Below are positions 49,778 through 59,402 of a stretch of 64,000 bases of DNA, one piece after another; position 1 is the first letter of the stretch; each line of letters begins with the position of its first letter. The position numbers were made by a program, and so were the translations under genes. The stretch is taken from the NCBI RefSeq assembly GCF_030506255.1, contig NZ_CP113431.1, positions 3,359,001-3,423,000 on the forward strand, given 5' to 3'. The notes beneath the pieces were generated by a model that worked only from the letters and a program-made list of their open reading frames with translations, was not told the origin of the DNA and did not search any database. This DNA comes from Nocardioides sp. Arc9.136. GTDB lineage: Bacteria; Actinomycetota; Actinomycetes; Propionibacteriales; Nocardioidaceae.

Positions 49778-51400
49778 TCAGGCCTTGAAGTAGGCCACCG
49801 ACCCGCGCAGCTCGGCGGCCATCCGCGAGAGCTCGTCGACGGCGATGCGCGACTGGCTCATCGCCTCGGTGGTCGACACGGCGGCCTGGCTCACTCCGGC
49901 GATGTTGGAGGCGATCTCGTTGCCACCCGTCGCAGCCTCAGCCACGTTGCGCGACATCTCGTTCGTCGTCGCCGTCTGCTCCTCCACCGCCGAGGCGATC
50001 GTCAGCTGGTAGTCATTGATCGAGGTGATGATCGAAGCGATCTCACCGATCGCCTCCACCGCACCACCGGTATCACCCTGGATCGCCTCCACCCGACGAG
50101 CGATGTCCTCGGTCGCCCGCGCCGTCTCCTGCGCCAGCTCCTTCACCTCGTTGGCCACCACCGCGAAACCCTTGCCCGCCTCACCAGCACGAGCCGCCTC
50201 GATCGTCGCGTTCAACGCCAACAAGTTCGTCTGCTCCGCGATCGAGGTGATCACCTTCACCACGTTCCCGATCTCCTGGCTCGACGTCCCCAGCTTCGCC
50301 ACCGTCTCGTTCGTCAGCTCCACCGACGCCACCGCCTGCGAAGCCACCCGAGCCGCCTCGTTCGCCGACTGCGCGATCTCCCGGATCGAAGCACCCATCT
50401 GCTCAGCACCAGCCGCCACCGTCGACACGTTCCGCGACACCTCCTCCGCAGCACCCGAGACCACACCCGCCTGCACCGACGTCTCCTCCGCACCCGCAGC
50501 GATCTGCTGCGAGGAGGCGGAGAGCTGCTCCGACGCCGCGGCCACCGCGTCCGCCGAGCCGCTGATGGAGGCCATCAGCTCCCGCAGCCGGGCCGTGGCG
50601 GCGTCCATCCCGGTCGCCATCTGGCCGAGCTCGTCACGGCTGGCGACGTCGGCGCGCCGGGTCAGGTCGCCCTCGGCGAGCGCGTCGATGACCGCCTTGA
50701 CGCGGCCGGTGTTGCGCGCGACGGCACGAGCGACGGCCCAGCCGAGCGCGAGCGCCAGCGCGAGACCGACCAGCAGGACGAGGATCATCGTGGTCCGCGT
50801 CGAGGAGTAGGAGTCCTCGATGGCCGCGACCGCCTCCGCGCCGGTGGTCCGCTCGTGCTCGAGCAGCGTCTCGACCGCGTCGCCCATCTCGGAGGTCAGC
50901 GGGCTGACCCGCTGCTCGTTCATGGCCGACCACGCCCGGGTGCGACCGGCGAGCGCGAGCGCCGCCATGTCGGTGGTCTGGATCTCCATGTACTCCTCCG
51001 CGACCACCTCGAGGTCGTCGAAGACCGGCTGCACCTCGGCGTCGATGCCGGTGACGTCGTAGGCGTCGGCGGCCTCGAGGAACGTCCGGTACGCCGCGTC
51101 GAGCTCCTCCAGCGCGGCCTGCTTGTCGGCGCGGGAGGTCTTGATGACCGTGTCGCGTGCCCGCAGCCGCATGTCGCCGACGGCGATCTGCATGTCCGCG
51201 GCGGTGTCGACGCCCAACAGGTTCTTGGAGTACAGCAGGCGGGCGTCGTCCGTCGTCGCCCCGAGCGAGCGGATCCCGTTGACCCCCACCACCGTGGCCA
51301 CCAGGGCGGCGACCGCGACGGCGGTGAGGATCTTGGTGCGGATCGAGAGGTCGGCGAACCGCTGCACCGGCGAGCGGCGGGCGGGGGTCGTGCTGGTCAT
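49778..51400 (-). CDS. Methyl-accepting chemotaxis protein, 540 aa
   Basis: Transmembrane chemoreceptor. One helix near residues 20-40, an external four-helix-bundle-like sensor (about 45-195) with [20 protein letters not shown], a second helix ([21 protein letters not shown]) and a HAMP domain ([19 protein letters not shown]). The signalling hairpin tip [20 protein letters not shown] binds CheA and CheW. AGGAG precedes the ATG. The hub is identical at DNA level to the two receptors upstream, whereas sensor and HAMP differ. The ligand is unknown. Confidence 0.94.
   Translation of the reverse strand: MTSTTPARRSPVQRFADLSIRTKILTAVAVAALVATVVGVNGIRSLGATTDDARLLYSKNLLGVDTAADMQIAVGDMRLRARDTVIKTSRADKQAALEELDAAYRTFLEAADAYDVTGIDAEVQPVFDDLEVVAEEYMEIQTTDMAALALAGRTRAWSAMNEQRVSPLTSEMGDAVETLLEHERTTGAEAVAAIEDSYSSTRTTMILVLLVGLALALALGWAVARAVARNTGRVKAVIDALAEGDLTRRADVASRDELGQMATGMDAATARLRELMASISGSADAVAAASEQLSASSQQIAAGAEETSVQAGVVSGAAEEVSRNVSTVAAGAEQMGASIREIAQSANEAARVASQAVASVELTNETVAKLGTSSQEIGNVVKVITSIAEQTNLLALNATIEAARAGEAGKGFAVVANEVKELAQETARATEDIARRVEAIQGDTGGAVEAIGEIASIITSINDYQLTIASAVEEQTATTNEMSRNVAEAATGGNEIASNIAGVSQAAVSTTEAMSQSRIAVDELSRMAAELRGSVAYFKA
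49908..50512 (-). repeat. 605-base block, copy 1 of 3, in the chemoreceptor hub
   Basis: Bases 49908-50512 are identical to 51598-52202 and 53287-53891, including all synonymous positions as far as read line by line. It encodes the methylation helices and the hub from [14 protein letters not shown] to about NEIAS. Codon choice inside the block is less GC-biased than in the sensor parts on either side. Confidence 0.9.
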
Positions 51401-51464
51401 GTGGTTGCTCCTGTGGCAGGGGGTGGATCGTCGTCAGGCCGGCCCGGGGCGGCCGGGGCGCGCG

Positions 51465-53108
51465 TCAGCGGACGGTGAAGCGTCCGACCTCGGTGCGGAG
51501 GGTGCCGGCGAGCTGGGCGATCTCGCTCACCGCGGCATGGGCCTGCGTGACCGCCTGCGTCGTCGTCTCCGCACCAGCCGCCACACCCGCGATGTTCGAG
51601 GCGATCTCGTTGCCACCCGTCGCAGCCTCAGCCACGTTGCGCGACATCTCGTTCGTCGTCGCCGTCTGCTCCTCCACCGCCGAGGCGATCGTCAGCTGGT
51701 AGTCATTGATCGAGGTGATGATCGAAGCGATCTCACCGATCGCCTCCACCGCACCACCGGTATCACCCTGGATCGCCTCCACCCGACGAGCGATGTCCTC
51801 GGTCGCCCGCGCCGTCTCCTGCGCCAGCTCCTTCACCTCGTTGGCCACCACCGCGAAACCCTTGCCCGCCTCACCAGCACGAGCCGCCTCGATCGTCGCG
51901 TTCAACGCCAACAAGTTCGTCTGCTCCGCGATCGAGGTGATCACCTTCACCACGTTCCCGATCTCCTGGCTCGACGTCCCCAGCTTCGCCACCGTCTCGT
52001 TCGTCAGCTCCACCGACGCCACCGCCTGCGAAGCCACCCGAGCCGCCTCGTTCGCCGACTGCGCGATCTCCCGGATCGAAGCACCCATCTGCTCAGCACC
52101 AGCCGCCACCGTCGACACGTTCCGCGACACCTCCTCCGCAGCACCCGAGACCACACCCGCCTGCACCGACGTCTCCTCCGCACCCGCAGCGATCTGCTGC
52201 GAACCCGCCGACAGCTCCTCGGAGGCGGCCGCGACCGCGTCGGCGGACTCGCCGACCGAGGCCATCAGCGTGCGCAGGTTGTCCATGCCGACGTCGAGGC
52301 TCTGGCCCATCCGGCCGACCTCGTCGCGGGACTCGACCCCGCTCGAGACGGTGAGGTCACCCGCGGCGAGGGCGTCGGAGACCCGGCGGACGCGTGCGAC
52401 GTTCGTGCTGATCCCCCGGGCGACCGCCAGGCCGACGACCAGGACCACGACGACGGCGAGGCCGAGGAGGACCAGAGCGAGGGTGCGCGCGCTCTCGTAG
52501 GCCGCCTGCGCGTCCTGGGCGCTCCGGGCCGCCGCGGCGTCCTCGGACTCGATGATCGCCCCGAGCGCGGAGCTGACGCCCTCCGCCACCGGCGCCGCGT
52601 CGCTGTTGTTGACGCGCAGCCAGCGGGTCAGGTCCTGCGCCGCCGCGATCGGGCCGAGCTTCTCGTCGACGACGGTGAGGTACTCCGCCAGGCCCGAGCG
52701 GATCTGCTCGACCCGCTCGCGGTCGGCGCTGCTGACCCCGGTGGCGAGGTACTCGTCCAGCTGCGCGTCGAAGGTGCCCTGCAGCTCGGCGTACTCGTCG
52801 AGCGTCGCCTGGCGCTCGCGGCCCTGGCCGACGAGGAGGATGTCGCGGACGCTGAGCGAGATGCTCTTGCGGGTCACGCTGATCTCGCCGAGGACCTTCA
52901 CCGCGGCGAGGTTGTCCTGGTAGATGCGCTGGCTGGTGGCCGCGCTCCCGGAGAGGGCGTTGAGCCCGAAGAGGCCGACGACGAGCGCGGCGGCGACGCC
53001 CACGAGGGCGGGGGTGAGGACCTTCGTCCGGATCGAGAGGTCGGCGAACCGCTGTGCCGGCGAGCGGCGGGCGGCGGGTGCGGGCGTGCTGGAGGGCGTG
53101 CTGGTCAT
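51465..53108 (-). CDS. Methyl-accepting chemotaxis protein, 547 aa
   Basis: Transmembrane chemoreceptor with two helices (about residues 27-48 and [20 protein letters not shown] near 205), an external helical sensor containing [24 protein letters not shown] ([19 protein letters not shown]) and the shared hub. AGGAG precedes the ATG. The sensor is unlike those of the neighbouring receptors, so a different signal is likely. Confidence 0.94.
   Translation of the reverse strand: MTSTPSSTPAPAARRSPAQRFADLSIRTKVLTPALVGVAAALVVGLFGLNALSGSAATSQRIYQDNLAAVKVLGEISVTRKSISLSVRDILLVGQGRERQATLDEYAELQGTFDAQLDEYLATGVSSADRERVEQIRSGLAEYLTVVDEKLGPIAAAQDLTRWLRVNNSDAAPVAEGVSSALGAIIESEDAAAARSAQDAQAAYESARTLALVLLGLAVVVVLVVGLAVARGISTNVARVRRVSDALAAGDLTVSSGVESRDEVGRMGQSLDVGMDNLRTLMASVGESADAVAAASEELSAGSQQIAAGAEETSVQAGVVSGAAEEVSRNVSTVAAGAEQMGASIREIAQSANEAARVASQAVASVELTNETVAKLGTSSQEIGNVVKVITSIAEQTNLLALNATIEAARAGEAGKGFAVVANEVKELAQETARATEDIARRVEAIQGDTGGAVEAIGEIASIITSINDYQLTIASAVEEQTATTNEMSRNVAEAATGGNEIASNIAGVAAGAETTTQAVTQAHAAVSEIAQLAGTLRTEVGRFTVR
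51598..52202 (-). repeat. 605-base block, copy 2 of 3, in the chemoreceptor hub
   Basis: Identical to 49908-50512 and 53287-53891. With copy 3 the identity extends further: 51504-52220 equals 53193-53909 (717 bases), reaching almost to the stop codon on one side and ELSAGSQQ on the other. Confidence 0.9.
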
Positions 53109-53153
53109 GGGGGTGCTCCTGGGGAGTCGGTCGGGTTCGGGGGGAGGGAGAGG

Positions 53154-54722
53154 TCAGGAGACGCGGAAGCGCGAGACCTCGTGGTGGAGCGCGCCGGCGA
53201 GCTGGGCGATCTCGCTCACCGCGGCATGGGCCTGCGTGACCGCCTGCGTCGTCGTCTCCGCACCAGCCGCCACACCCGCGATGTTCGAGGCGATCTCGTT
53301 GCCACCCGTCGCAGCCTCAGCCACGTTGCGCGACATCTCGTTCGTCGTCGCCGTCTGCTCCTCCACCGCCGAGGCGATCGTCAGCTGGTAGTCATTGATC
53401 GAGGTGATGATCGAAGCGATCTCACCGATCGCCTCCACCGCACCACCGGTATCACCCTGGATCGCCTCCACCCGACGAGCGATGTCCTCGGTCGCCCGCG
53501 CCGTCTCCTGCGCCAGCTCCTTCACCTCGTTGGCCACCACCGCGAAACCCTTGCCCGCCTCACCAGCACGAGCCGCCTCGATCGTCGCGTTCAACGCCAA
53601 CAAGTTCGTCTGCTCCGCGATCGAGGTGATCACCTTCACCACGTTCCCGATCTCCTGGCTCGACGTCCCCAGCTTCGCCACCGTCTCGTTCGTCAGCTCC
53701 ACCGACGCCACCGCCTGCGAAGCCACCCGAGCCGCCTCGTTCGCCGACTGCGCGATCTCCCGGATCGAAGCACCCATCTGCTCAGCACCAGCCGCCACCG
53801 TCGACACGTTCCGCGACACCTCCTCCGCAGCACCCGAGACCACACCCGCCTGCACCGACGTCTCCTCCGCACCCGCAGCGATCTGCTGCGAACCCGCCGA
53901 CAGCTCCTCTGCCGCACCGGCGACGGCCTCGGCCGACTCCGACACCGACGTCACGATCTGGGCGACCGATCCGACCGAGGCGTTGAGCGCACGCTCGAGG
54001 TCGCCGAGCTCGGCGGTCGAGGTCTCCTCGACCCGCCGGGTCAGGTCGCCCCCGGCGAGGGCCTGGAGCACGTCGATCCCGCGGCGCAGCGGCCGGGTGA
54101 TCGAGCGGGCGATGACGAGCGCCAGCCCAGCGAGGGCGAGCATGCCGAGCACCGCGACGACGAGGATGTTGCGCATCATGTCGCTGCGCGCGCCGTCGAC
54201 CTCGTCGGTCTTGGCCTCCGCCGAGCCGGTGAGGTCCTCGACCGCCCCGCCGACGATGTCGTCGACCTTGTCGTTGGCCTCCTGGATCTCCCCGACCCGA
54301 GCCTGCATCGCGCGCTGGTCCTTCACCGCACCCGCCACGAAGGCGGCGATGTCGCGGCCGTAGCCGTCGAGCGCCGCACCGAAGGCGGCCACCTCGTCCG
54401 GGCTGACCTCGATGTTGTCCGACGGCAGGGACGCCACCAGCTCCTCCATCGTGGCCACGTCCTCCTCGACGTCGGTCACGACGGTGCGGGGGTCCTCGGC
54501 GGTGAGCGACTTCAGCGCGTCGTACTTCAGCTCGCTGGAGCGCGTGTCGATCGCGTGCATGCCCGAGCGGGTGTCCTCCAGCGCGGCCAGCTCCTGGCTG
54601 AGCCGGTCGACCTGCTGCAGGCCGTGGACCGCCACGCCGGTGATGACGACGGAGGTGGTGACGCCGATGCCGGCGATCGCGGCGAGGCGCCGCCCCACCG
54701 ACCAGGTGATGAGGGTCTTCAT
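53154..54722 (-). CDS. Methyl-accepting chemotaxis protein, 522 aa
   Basis: Transmembrane chemoreceptor. The first helix ([20 protein letters not shown], about residues 13-32), an external helical sensor (about 35-180) with [20 protein letters not shown], the second helix ([20 protein letters not shown]), HAMP ([20 protein letters not shown]) and the shared hub. It is the first receptor gene after cheW, 19 bases away, with GGAG before the ATG. Confidence 0.94.
   Translation of the reverse strand: MKTLITWSVGRRLAAIAGIGVTTSVVITGVAVHGLQQVDRLSQELAALEDTRSGMHAIDTRSSELKYDALKSLTAEDPRTVVTDVEEDVATMEELVASLPSDNIEVSPDEVAAFGAALDGYGRDIAAFVAGAVKDQRAMQARVGEIQEANDKVDDIVGGAVEDLTGSAEAKTDEVDGARSDMMRNILVVAVLGMLALAGLALVIARSITRPLRRGIDVLQALAGGDLTRRVEETSTAELGDLERALNASVGSVAQIVTSVSESAEAVAGAAEELSAGSQQIAAGAEETSVQAGVVSGAAEEVSRNVSTVAAGAEQMGASIREIAQSANEAARVASQAVASVELTNETVAKLGTSSQEIGNVVKVITSIAEQTNLLALNATIEAARAGEAGKGFAVVANEVKELAQETARATEDIARRVEAIQGDTGGAVEAIGEIASIITSINDYQLTIASAVEEQTATTNEMSRNVAEAATGGNEIASNIAGVAAGAETTTQAVTQAHAAVSEIAQLAGALHHEVSRFRVS
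53287..53891 (-). repeat. 605-base block, copy 3 of 3, in the chemoreceptor hub
   Basis: Identical to the blocks at 49908-50512 and 51598-52202. Spacing between copies is 1690 and 1689 bases. Confidence 0.9.
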
Positions 54723-54741
54723 GATGGCTCCGGGGTCCGGG

Positions 54742-55161
54742 TCAGGCCGCGACGGCGCGGTCGACGTCGAGGGCGAGCAGCAGCTGGTCCTCGAGCTTGT
54801 AGGCGCCGAGGATGAGGTCGCGGGCCACGCCCGCGAGGGTGTCCGGCGGCGGCTCGAACTGGTCGGCCTCCACGTCGACGACCGAGCCGATGCTGTCGAC
54901 CAGCAGGGCCACGGGCTCGCCGGAGACCCGGATGACGACGAGCATCGGCTCCTGGTCGCTGGAGTACGCCGCCAGGCCGAGCTGCTCGCGCAGGTCGACC
55001 GCCGAGAGCACCTGGCCGCGCAGGTTGATCAGCCCGGCCACGCTGGTCGGTGCCAGCGGGATCCGCGTCCGCGGCTGCCCGCGCAGCACTTCCTGCACGG
55101 CGTCCACGTCGACGCCGTACACGCGGTCGTCGAGGGTGAAGGTCACCAGTCGGGTGCTCAC
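54742..55161 (-). CDS. cheW: Chemotaxis coupling protein CheW, 139 aa
   Basis: Links receptors to Che[25 protein letters not shown] and [27 protein letters not shown] are the conserved CheW strands, with the receptor-contact Arg in [25 protein letters not shown] and [20 protein letters not shown] complete the domain. The GTG overlaps the cheA stop (GTGA). Confidence 0.95.
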   Translation of the reverse strand: MSTRLVTFTLDDRVYGVDVDAVQEVLRGQPRTRIPLAPTSVAGLINLRGQVLSAVDLREQLGLAAYSSDQEPMLVVIRVSGEPVALLVDSIGSVVDVEADQFEPPPDTLAGVARDLILGAYKLEDQLLLALDVDRAVAA

Positions 55162-57437
55162 AGCGCCTCCGCGAGCTCGGGCGCCGCCTCGAGGGGCGCG
55201 TGGTCGTAGAAGCCGGGGTCGGCGGCGAGGATCGCGGCGCGCACGTCGAGCAGCTCCACGATCCGGTCGCGCACCAGGGCCGACCCGAGGAGGCCGTGGT
55301 CGTCGATGTCGCTGCGGACCTGGGCGTCCTCGTCGACGATGTCGATGATCTCCTCCACGACGATCGCCACGCTGCGCTCGCCGGCGGAGTACACGACGAC
55401 CGTCAGCTCGTCGTTCTCCTGGCCCCCGAAGGCCCCGAGGTGCCGGTCGAGCCGGAGCAGCGGGAGGATCGCGCCGCGGTACTGCACGACCTCGCGGCTG
55501 CCCACCTGCTCCACCGTGGAGGCCGGGATGCTCTCGAGCCGGGTCACCGAGGAGAGCGGGATCGCGACCCGGCGCTCGCCCCCGATGCCCACGACGAGCA
55601 TCCGGAGGTGGTCGCTCGCGGCGACGGCCTCGACGGCCGTGGCCTGCCCGGTCGCGCGCTCCAGCGCCTCGGCGGACAGCACCCGCCGGGCCAGCGCCTG
55701 CACGTCGAGGATGAGCGCGACGCGGCCGTCGCCGAGGATCGTGGCGCCGGAGTACGTCCCGAGCTCCTTGATCCGCGAGGTGAGCGGCTTGACGACGATC
55801 TCCTCGGTGCTGAGCACCCGGTCGATGACCAGGCCGAACCGCTTGCCCTCGGCCTGCAGGACCGCGATCAGCACGTGGCCGTCGGAGCGGTCGGACTCGA
55901 CACCGAGCACGTCGGCGAGCCGCACGAGCGGCAGCAGCGCGCCCCGCAGGCGGTAGACGCTGGCGCCGTTGACGTCCTCGACCTCGCTGGCGGCCCGGTC
56001 CGCGTCGAGCGCGACCAGCTCCAGCAGGCTGACCTGCGGGATGGCGTACCGGTCGCCGGCGCACTCGACGGTGAGGGCGGGGACGATCGCGAGGGTCAGC
56101 GGGATGCGGAGCCGGCAGGTGGTGCCGCGGCCGAGCGCGGACTCCACCTCGATGGTGCCGCCCATGGCCTCGATGTTGGTCTTCACCACGTCCATGCCGA
56201 CGCCGCGGCCGGAGACGTTGGTGACCGCCGCGGCGGTCGAGAAGCCCGGCGTGAAGATCAGCTGCAGCACGTCGGCGTGGGTCATCGCCTCGAGCTGCGC
56301 GGGTGTGCGCAGGCCCCGCTCGACGGCCTTGGCCGACACCCGGGCCGGGTCGATGCCGGCACCGTCGTCGCACACCTCGACGACGACCTGGCCGCCCTCG
56401 TGGTAGGCCCGCAGGGTCAGCACGCCCTGCGCCGGCTTGCCCGCGGCGAGGCGGTCGGCGGCGCTCTCGAGGCCGTGGTCGACGGCGTTGCGGACCAGGT
56501 GGGTCAGCGGGTCCTTGACCGACTCCAGCAGCGACCGGTCCAGCTCGGTCTCGCGACCCTCCATGACCAGCTCGACGGACTTGTCGAGCGCGGAGCCCAG
56601 GTCGCGGACGACGCGGGGCAGCTTCGACCACAGGTGGTCGATCGGCTGCATGCGCGTCTTCATCACGCCCTCCTGCAGCTCGCTGGCGATCAGGTTCAGC
56701 CGCTGCGCGGCACCGGCCAGCTCCTGGTCGGCGCTCTGGGCGCCCGCCTGCCGCACGATCTGGTTCCGGGTCAGCACCAGCTCCCCGACGAGCCGCATGA
56801 GCGTGTCGAGGAGGTCGACGTCGACGCGGATCGAGGCGTCCGCCACGTTCCGGCGCGCCGGCTCGGCAGCCGTCGCGTCGGCGGTGTCCTCGGCCGCCTG
56901 CCGGACGACCGGCAGCGGCTCGGGGGCCGGCTCGGGCTCGCGGGCCGGCTCGGGCTCGGGCCCGGTCTGCGGCTCGGCGAGGAGCTCGGCCACGAGCGGC
57001 TCCAGCTCGAGCACGGGGGCCGGCTCGGCGACCGCGTCCATGGGAGCCTGGCCGCCGTCGAGCACCGCGGAGATCCGCGCGACGACCGGCTCGACGTCGA
57101 CCTCGCCCTCGCCGCCGGTGGCCTCGATGGAGGTCAGCAGCTCGCGGACGACGTCGACCATCGCCAGCAGCGTGTCGGTCGTCGTGGGCGTCATCGACAT
57201 CTTGCCGTCGCGCAGCCTCGCGAGCAGGTTCTCCCCGACGTGGGTGACCGCCTCGAGCCGCCCGAACGCCAGGAACCCGCTGGTCCCCTTGATCGTGTGG
57301 ATCGTGCGGAAGATGCTCGCCAAGAGGTCCCGGGAGCCGGGCTCCCGCTCGAGGGCGACCAGGTCGCGGTCCAGCTGGTCCAGGTTCTCGTGGCTCTCCA
57401 CGAGGAACTCCTGGACGATCTCGTCCATCTCGTCCAT
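55158..57437 (-). CDS. cheA: Chemotaxis histidine kinase CheA with two CheW-like domains, 759 aa
   Basis: Kinase of the receptor array. P1 has the phosphorylated His47 (IFRTIHTIKGTSGFLAFGR). An acidic, Pro-rich linker (about 120-180) replaces an obvious P2 domain. P3 dimerisation (VDLLDTLMRLVGELVLTRNQ) and the P4 ATPase (DPLTHLVRNAVDHGLES, VEVCDDGAGID, GRGVGMDVVKTNIEAMGG) follow. Two CheW-like domains then lie in tandem: one from about 440 (LTVECAGDRYAIPQVSLLEL) and one from about 600 (MLVVGIGGERRVAIPLSSVT). ATG 57437 has AGGA nearby; ATG 57458 does not. Confidence 0.94.
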   Translation of the reverse strand: MDEMDEIVQEFLVESHENLDQLDRDLVALEREPGSRDLLASIFRTIHTIKGTSGFLAFGRLEAVTHVGENLLARLRDGKMSMTPTTTDTLLAMVDVVRELLTSIEATGGEGEVDVEPVVARISAVLDGGQAPMDAVAEPAPVLELEPLVAELLAEPQTGPEPEPAREPEPAPEPLPVVRQAAEDTADATAAEPARRNVADASIRVDVDLLDTLMRLVGELVLTRNQIVRQAGAQSADQELAGAAQRLNLIASELQEGVMKTRMQPIDHLWSKLPRVVRDLGSALDKSVELVMEGRETELDRSLLESVKDPLTHLVRNAVDHGLESAADRLAAGKPAQGVLTLRAYHEGGQVVVEVCDDGAGIDPARVSAKAVERGLRTPAQLEAMTHADVLQLIFTPGFSTAAAVTNVSGRGVGMDVVKTNIEAMGGTIEVESALGRGTTCRLRIPLTLAIVPALTVECAGDRYAIPQVSLLELVALDADRAASEVEDVNGASVYRLRGALLPLVRLADVLGVESDRSDGHVLIAVLQAEGKRFGLVIDRVLSTEEIVVKPLTSRIKELGTYSGATILGDGRVALILDVQALARRVLSAEALERATGQATAVEAVAASDHLRMLVVGIGGERRVAIPLSSVTRLESIPASTVEQVGSREVVQYRGAILPLLRLDRHLGAFGGQENDELTVVVYSAGERSVAIVVEEIIDIVDEDAQVRSDIDDHGLLGSALVRDRIVELLDVRAAILAADPGFYDHAPLEAAPELAEAL

Positions 57438-57476
57438 GTGTGTCCTGCTGCCTTCCATCCATGTTCGGCAGCCCCC

Positions 57477-57504
57477 TCATCGGTCGGCACGGCGCCGACC
57501 TGAG
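57477..57504 (-). promoter_or_regulatory. Sigma-28-type promoter of cheA-cheW-receptors
   Basis: Minus strand CTCAGGT-N13-ACCGATGA from 57504 to 57477. The predicted start near 57470 gives a leader of about 33 bases before the cheA ATG. It lies in the divergent gap 57438-57600 ahead of the VanX-like gene. Confidence 0.75.
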
Positions 57505-57600
57505 CCGATCCGCCGGTGGGAGGGGATCTCGTCCTCGAGGACAGCGGTCCGGCACCTGAGGCGGACGCGCCACGGCGGCGGCCGCGGCAGCGTGGGGACC

Positions 57601-58242
57601 ATGACGATCCTCCTGTCGGACCCGCGGGTCCGAGCCGTGCCGGTGGTCGAGTCCGGTGAGCCCCTGGTCCGCCTCGGCGCGGACCTCTCCCCCGTCGGCG
57701 CGCGGGTCCGCCGCGGCCTCGCGGAGCGGCTCGTGCGCGCCGACGCGGCACTGCCCGACGGCCTCCGGCTGCGGGTGCTCGAGGGGCACCGCAGCGCGGT
57801 CGACCAGCAGGCGATCATCACGGCGTACGCCGCGCAGCTGCGGGTCCTGCACCCGGAGGCGGCGGACGACCCGGCCGCGCTGGAGCGCCTCACCAGCCGG
57901 TTCGTCTCGCCCCTCGACGTGGCGCCGCACGTGGCCGGCGCCGCCGTCGACCTGACCCTCGTCGACGTCCGCACCGACCCCGCCGGCGTGGAGCTCGACC
58001 TCGGCACGCCGGTCGACGCGACCCCCGAGCAGAGCGGCGGCCGCTGCTTCACCGCCGCCACCGACATCCCGGCGGCCGCCCGCGGCCGCAGGCGCCTGCT
58101 CGCCGAGGTGCTCGGGGCCGAGGGCCTGGTCAACTACCCCACCGAGTGGTGGCACTGGAGCCACGGCGACCGGTACTGGGCGCTGGTGACCGGGGCCGCC
58201 CACGCGCTGCACGGCCCGGTCACCGAGGCGGTGGCGGCGTGA
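57601..58242 (+). CDS. VanX-like D-Ala-D-Ala dipeptidase, 213 aa
   Basis: Zinc dipeptidase of the VanX/DdpX family, expected to cleave D-Ala-D-Ala in the cytoplasm. The metal site is complete: His110 and Asp117 (APHVAGAAVDLTL) and His185 preceded by the catalytic Glu182 (PTEWWHWSHGD). LEGHRSAVDQQAI carries an Arg in the place of the VanX transition-state Arg. Spacing between these residues is very close to VanX itself. No signal peptide or membrane helix, so VanX rather than VanY topology. It starts a six-gene operon and overlaps the racemase gene by GTGA. Confidence 0.87.
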   Translation: MTILLSDPRVRAVPVVESGEPLVRLGADLSPVGARVRRGLAERLVRADAALPDGLRLRVLEGHRSAVDQQAIITAYAAQLRVLHPEAADDPAALERLTSRFVSPLDVAPHVAGAAVDLTLVDVRTDPAGVELDLGTPVDATPEQSGGRCFTAATDIPAAARGRRRLLAEVLGAEGLVNYPTEWWHWSHGDRYWALVTGAAHALHGPVTEAVAA

Positions 58243-59402
58243 GCACGGCGTGCTCCCCCGCGCCGACGGCAGTGCCCGGGCCGGCACAGGTGCCCGTGCT
58301 CCAGGTCGACCTGGCGGCCGTCGCGGCCAACACCCGGCTGCTGGCCGACCGCGCGCAGGGCGGGCTGATGGCGGTCGTCAAGGCCGACGGCTTCGGCCAC
58401 GGTGCGGTCGACGTCGCCCGCACCGCCCTGGCGCACGGCGCGACCTGGCTCGGCACCACCGGGCTCGGCGAGGCGTGGCCGCTGCGGGCGGCCGGGCTGC
58501 GCGCGCCCCTGCTGAGCTGGCTCAACCCCGTGGACGCCGACTGGGCCGCCGCGGCCGCCCACGACGTCGACGTGGCCGTCCCCGGCGCCGAGCACCTCGC
58601 CGCGGTCGCCGCCGCACCGGGCCGGTCGCGGGTCCACCTGCACGTCGACACCGGCATGGCCCGCGACGGTGCGGCGCCCGCCTCCTGGTCGGCGCTGTGC
58701 GCCGCGGCGCGCCGTGCCGAGCGGCGCGGCCAGGTCGAGGTCGTGGGGGTGATGGGCCACCTCGGCTGCGCCGAGGACCCCACCGACCCGTGCAACGGGC
58801 TCGCCCGGACCCGGTTCGCCTGGGCGCTGGAGACCGCCCGTGCCGCGGGGCTGCGGCCGGTCCACCGCCACCTCGCCGCCACCGCCGCGACCCTCACCGA
58901 CCCCCGGACCCACCACACGATGAGCCGGGTCGGTGCCGGGCTCGTGGGCATCGACCCCTCGGGCACGACGCCGCTGCGCGGGGCCCTCACGCTGACGGCC
59001 CCCGTCGTCTCCGTGCGTCGGGTGCCGGCCGGGACGCCGGTCGGGTACGGCCACGCGCACCGCACCCAGCGCGCCACCCACCTCGGCCTGCTCGCGGTCG
59101 GGTACGCCGACCGGCTTCCCCGCGCCGCCTCGGGCCGCGCCGAGGCGCTCGTCGCCGGCCGCCGGCGCCCGCTGGTCGGCCGCGTCTCCATGGACCAGGT
59201 CGTCGTCGACCTAGGCGACCGCCCGGTCGACCTCGGCGAGCCGGTCACCCTGCTCGGTCCCGGCGACGCGGGCGAGCCGACCGCCCAGGAGTGGGCCGCC
59301 TGGGCCGGGACCATCCCGCACGAGGTCGTCACCGGCCTCGGCGCCGCCGCCCGTCTCCAGCGCCGCACCGCCGGCGCCACCCACCTCAGGAGCCTCCCGT
59401 GA
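58239..59402 (+). CDS. Alanine racemase family enzyme, 387 aa
   Basis: Fold-type III PLP enzyme. Lys48 (MAVVKADGFGHGAVDVA) binds PLP and Tyr270 (VGYGHAHRT) is the second catalytic base. RVHLHVDTGMARDG and the C-terminal GRVSMDQVVVDLGD are standard. ADGFGHG replaces the usual ADAYGHG. It could make D-Ala or, as the racemase half of VanT does, D-Ser; sequence alone does not decide. Whether a second alr gene exists elsewhere is unknown. GTG start and stop both overlap neighbours. Confidence 0.87.
   Translation: MSTACSPAPTAVPGPAQVPVLQVDLAAVAANTRLLADRAQGGLMAVVKADGFGHGAVDVARTALAHGATWLGTTGLGEAWPLRAAGLRAPLLSWLNPVDADWAAAAAHDVDVAVPGAEHLAAVAAAPGRSRVHLHVDTGMARDGAAPASWSALCAAARRAERRGQVEVVGVMGHLGCAEDPTDPCNGLARTRFAWALETARAAGLRPVHRHLAATAATLTDPRTHHTMSRVGAGLVGIDPSGTTPLRGALTLTAPVVSVRRVPAGTPVGYGHAHRTQRATHLGLLAVGYADRLPRAASGRAEALVAGRRRPLVGRVSMDQVVVDLGDRPVDLGEPVTLLGPGDAGEPTAQEWAAWAGTIPHEVVTGLGAAARLQRRTAGATHLRSLP

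Noticed and set aside
51123..54815. Very long plus-strand open frame (over 1200 codons) across the chemoreceptor genes
   Set aside because: It is antisense to three well-supported receptors, is His/Arg/Leu-rich low complexity, and repeats in step with the duplicated hub DNA; it is a GC-bias artefact.
57554..57560. Another CTCAGGT on the minus strand upstream of cheA
   Set aside because: Thirteen bases downstream it reads CCTCGAGG, with no CGAT -10 box; the site at 57477-57504 fits and this one does not.
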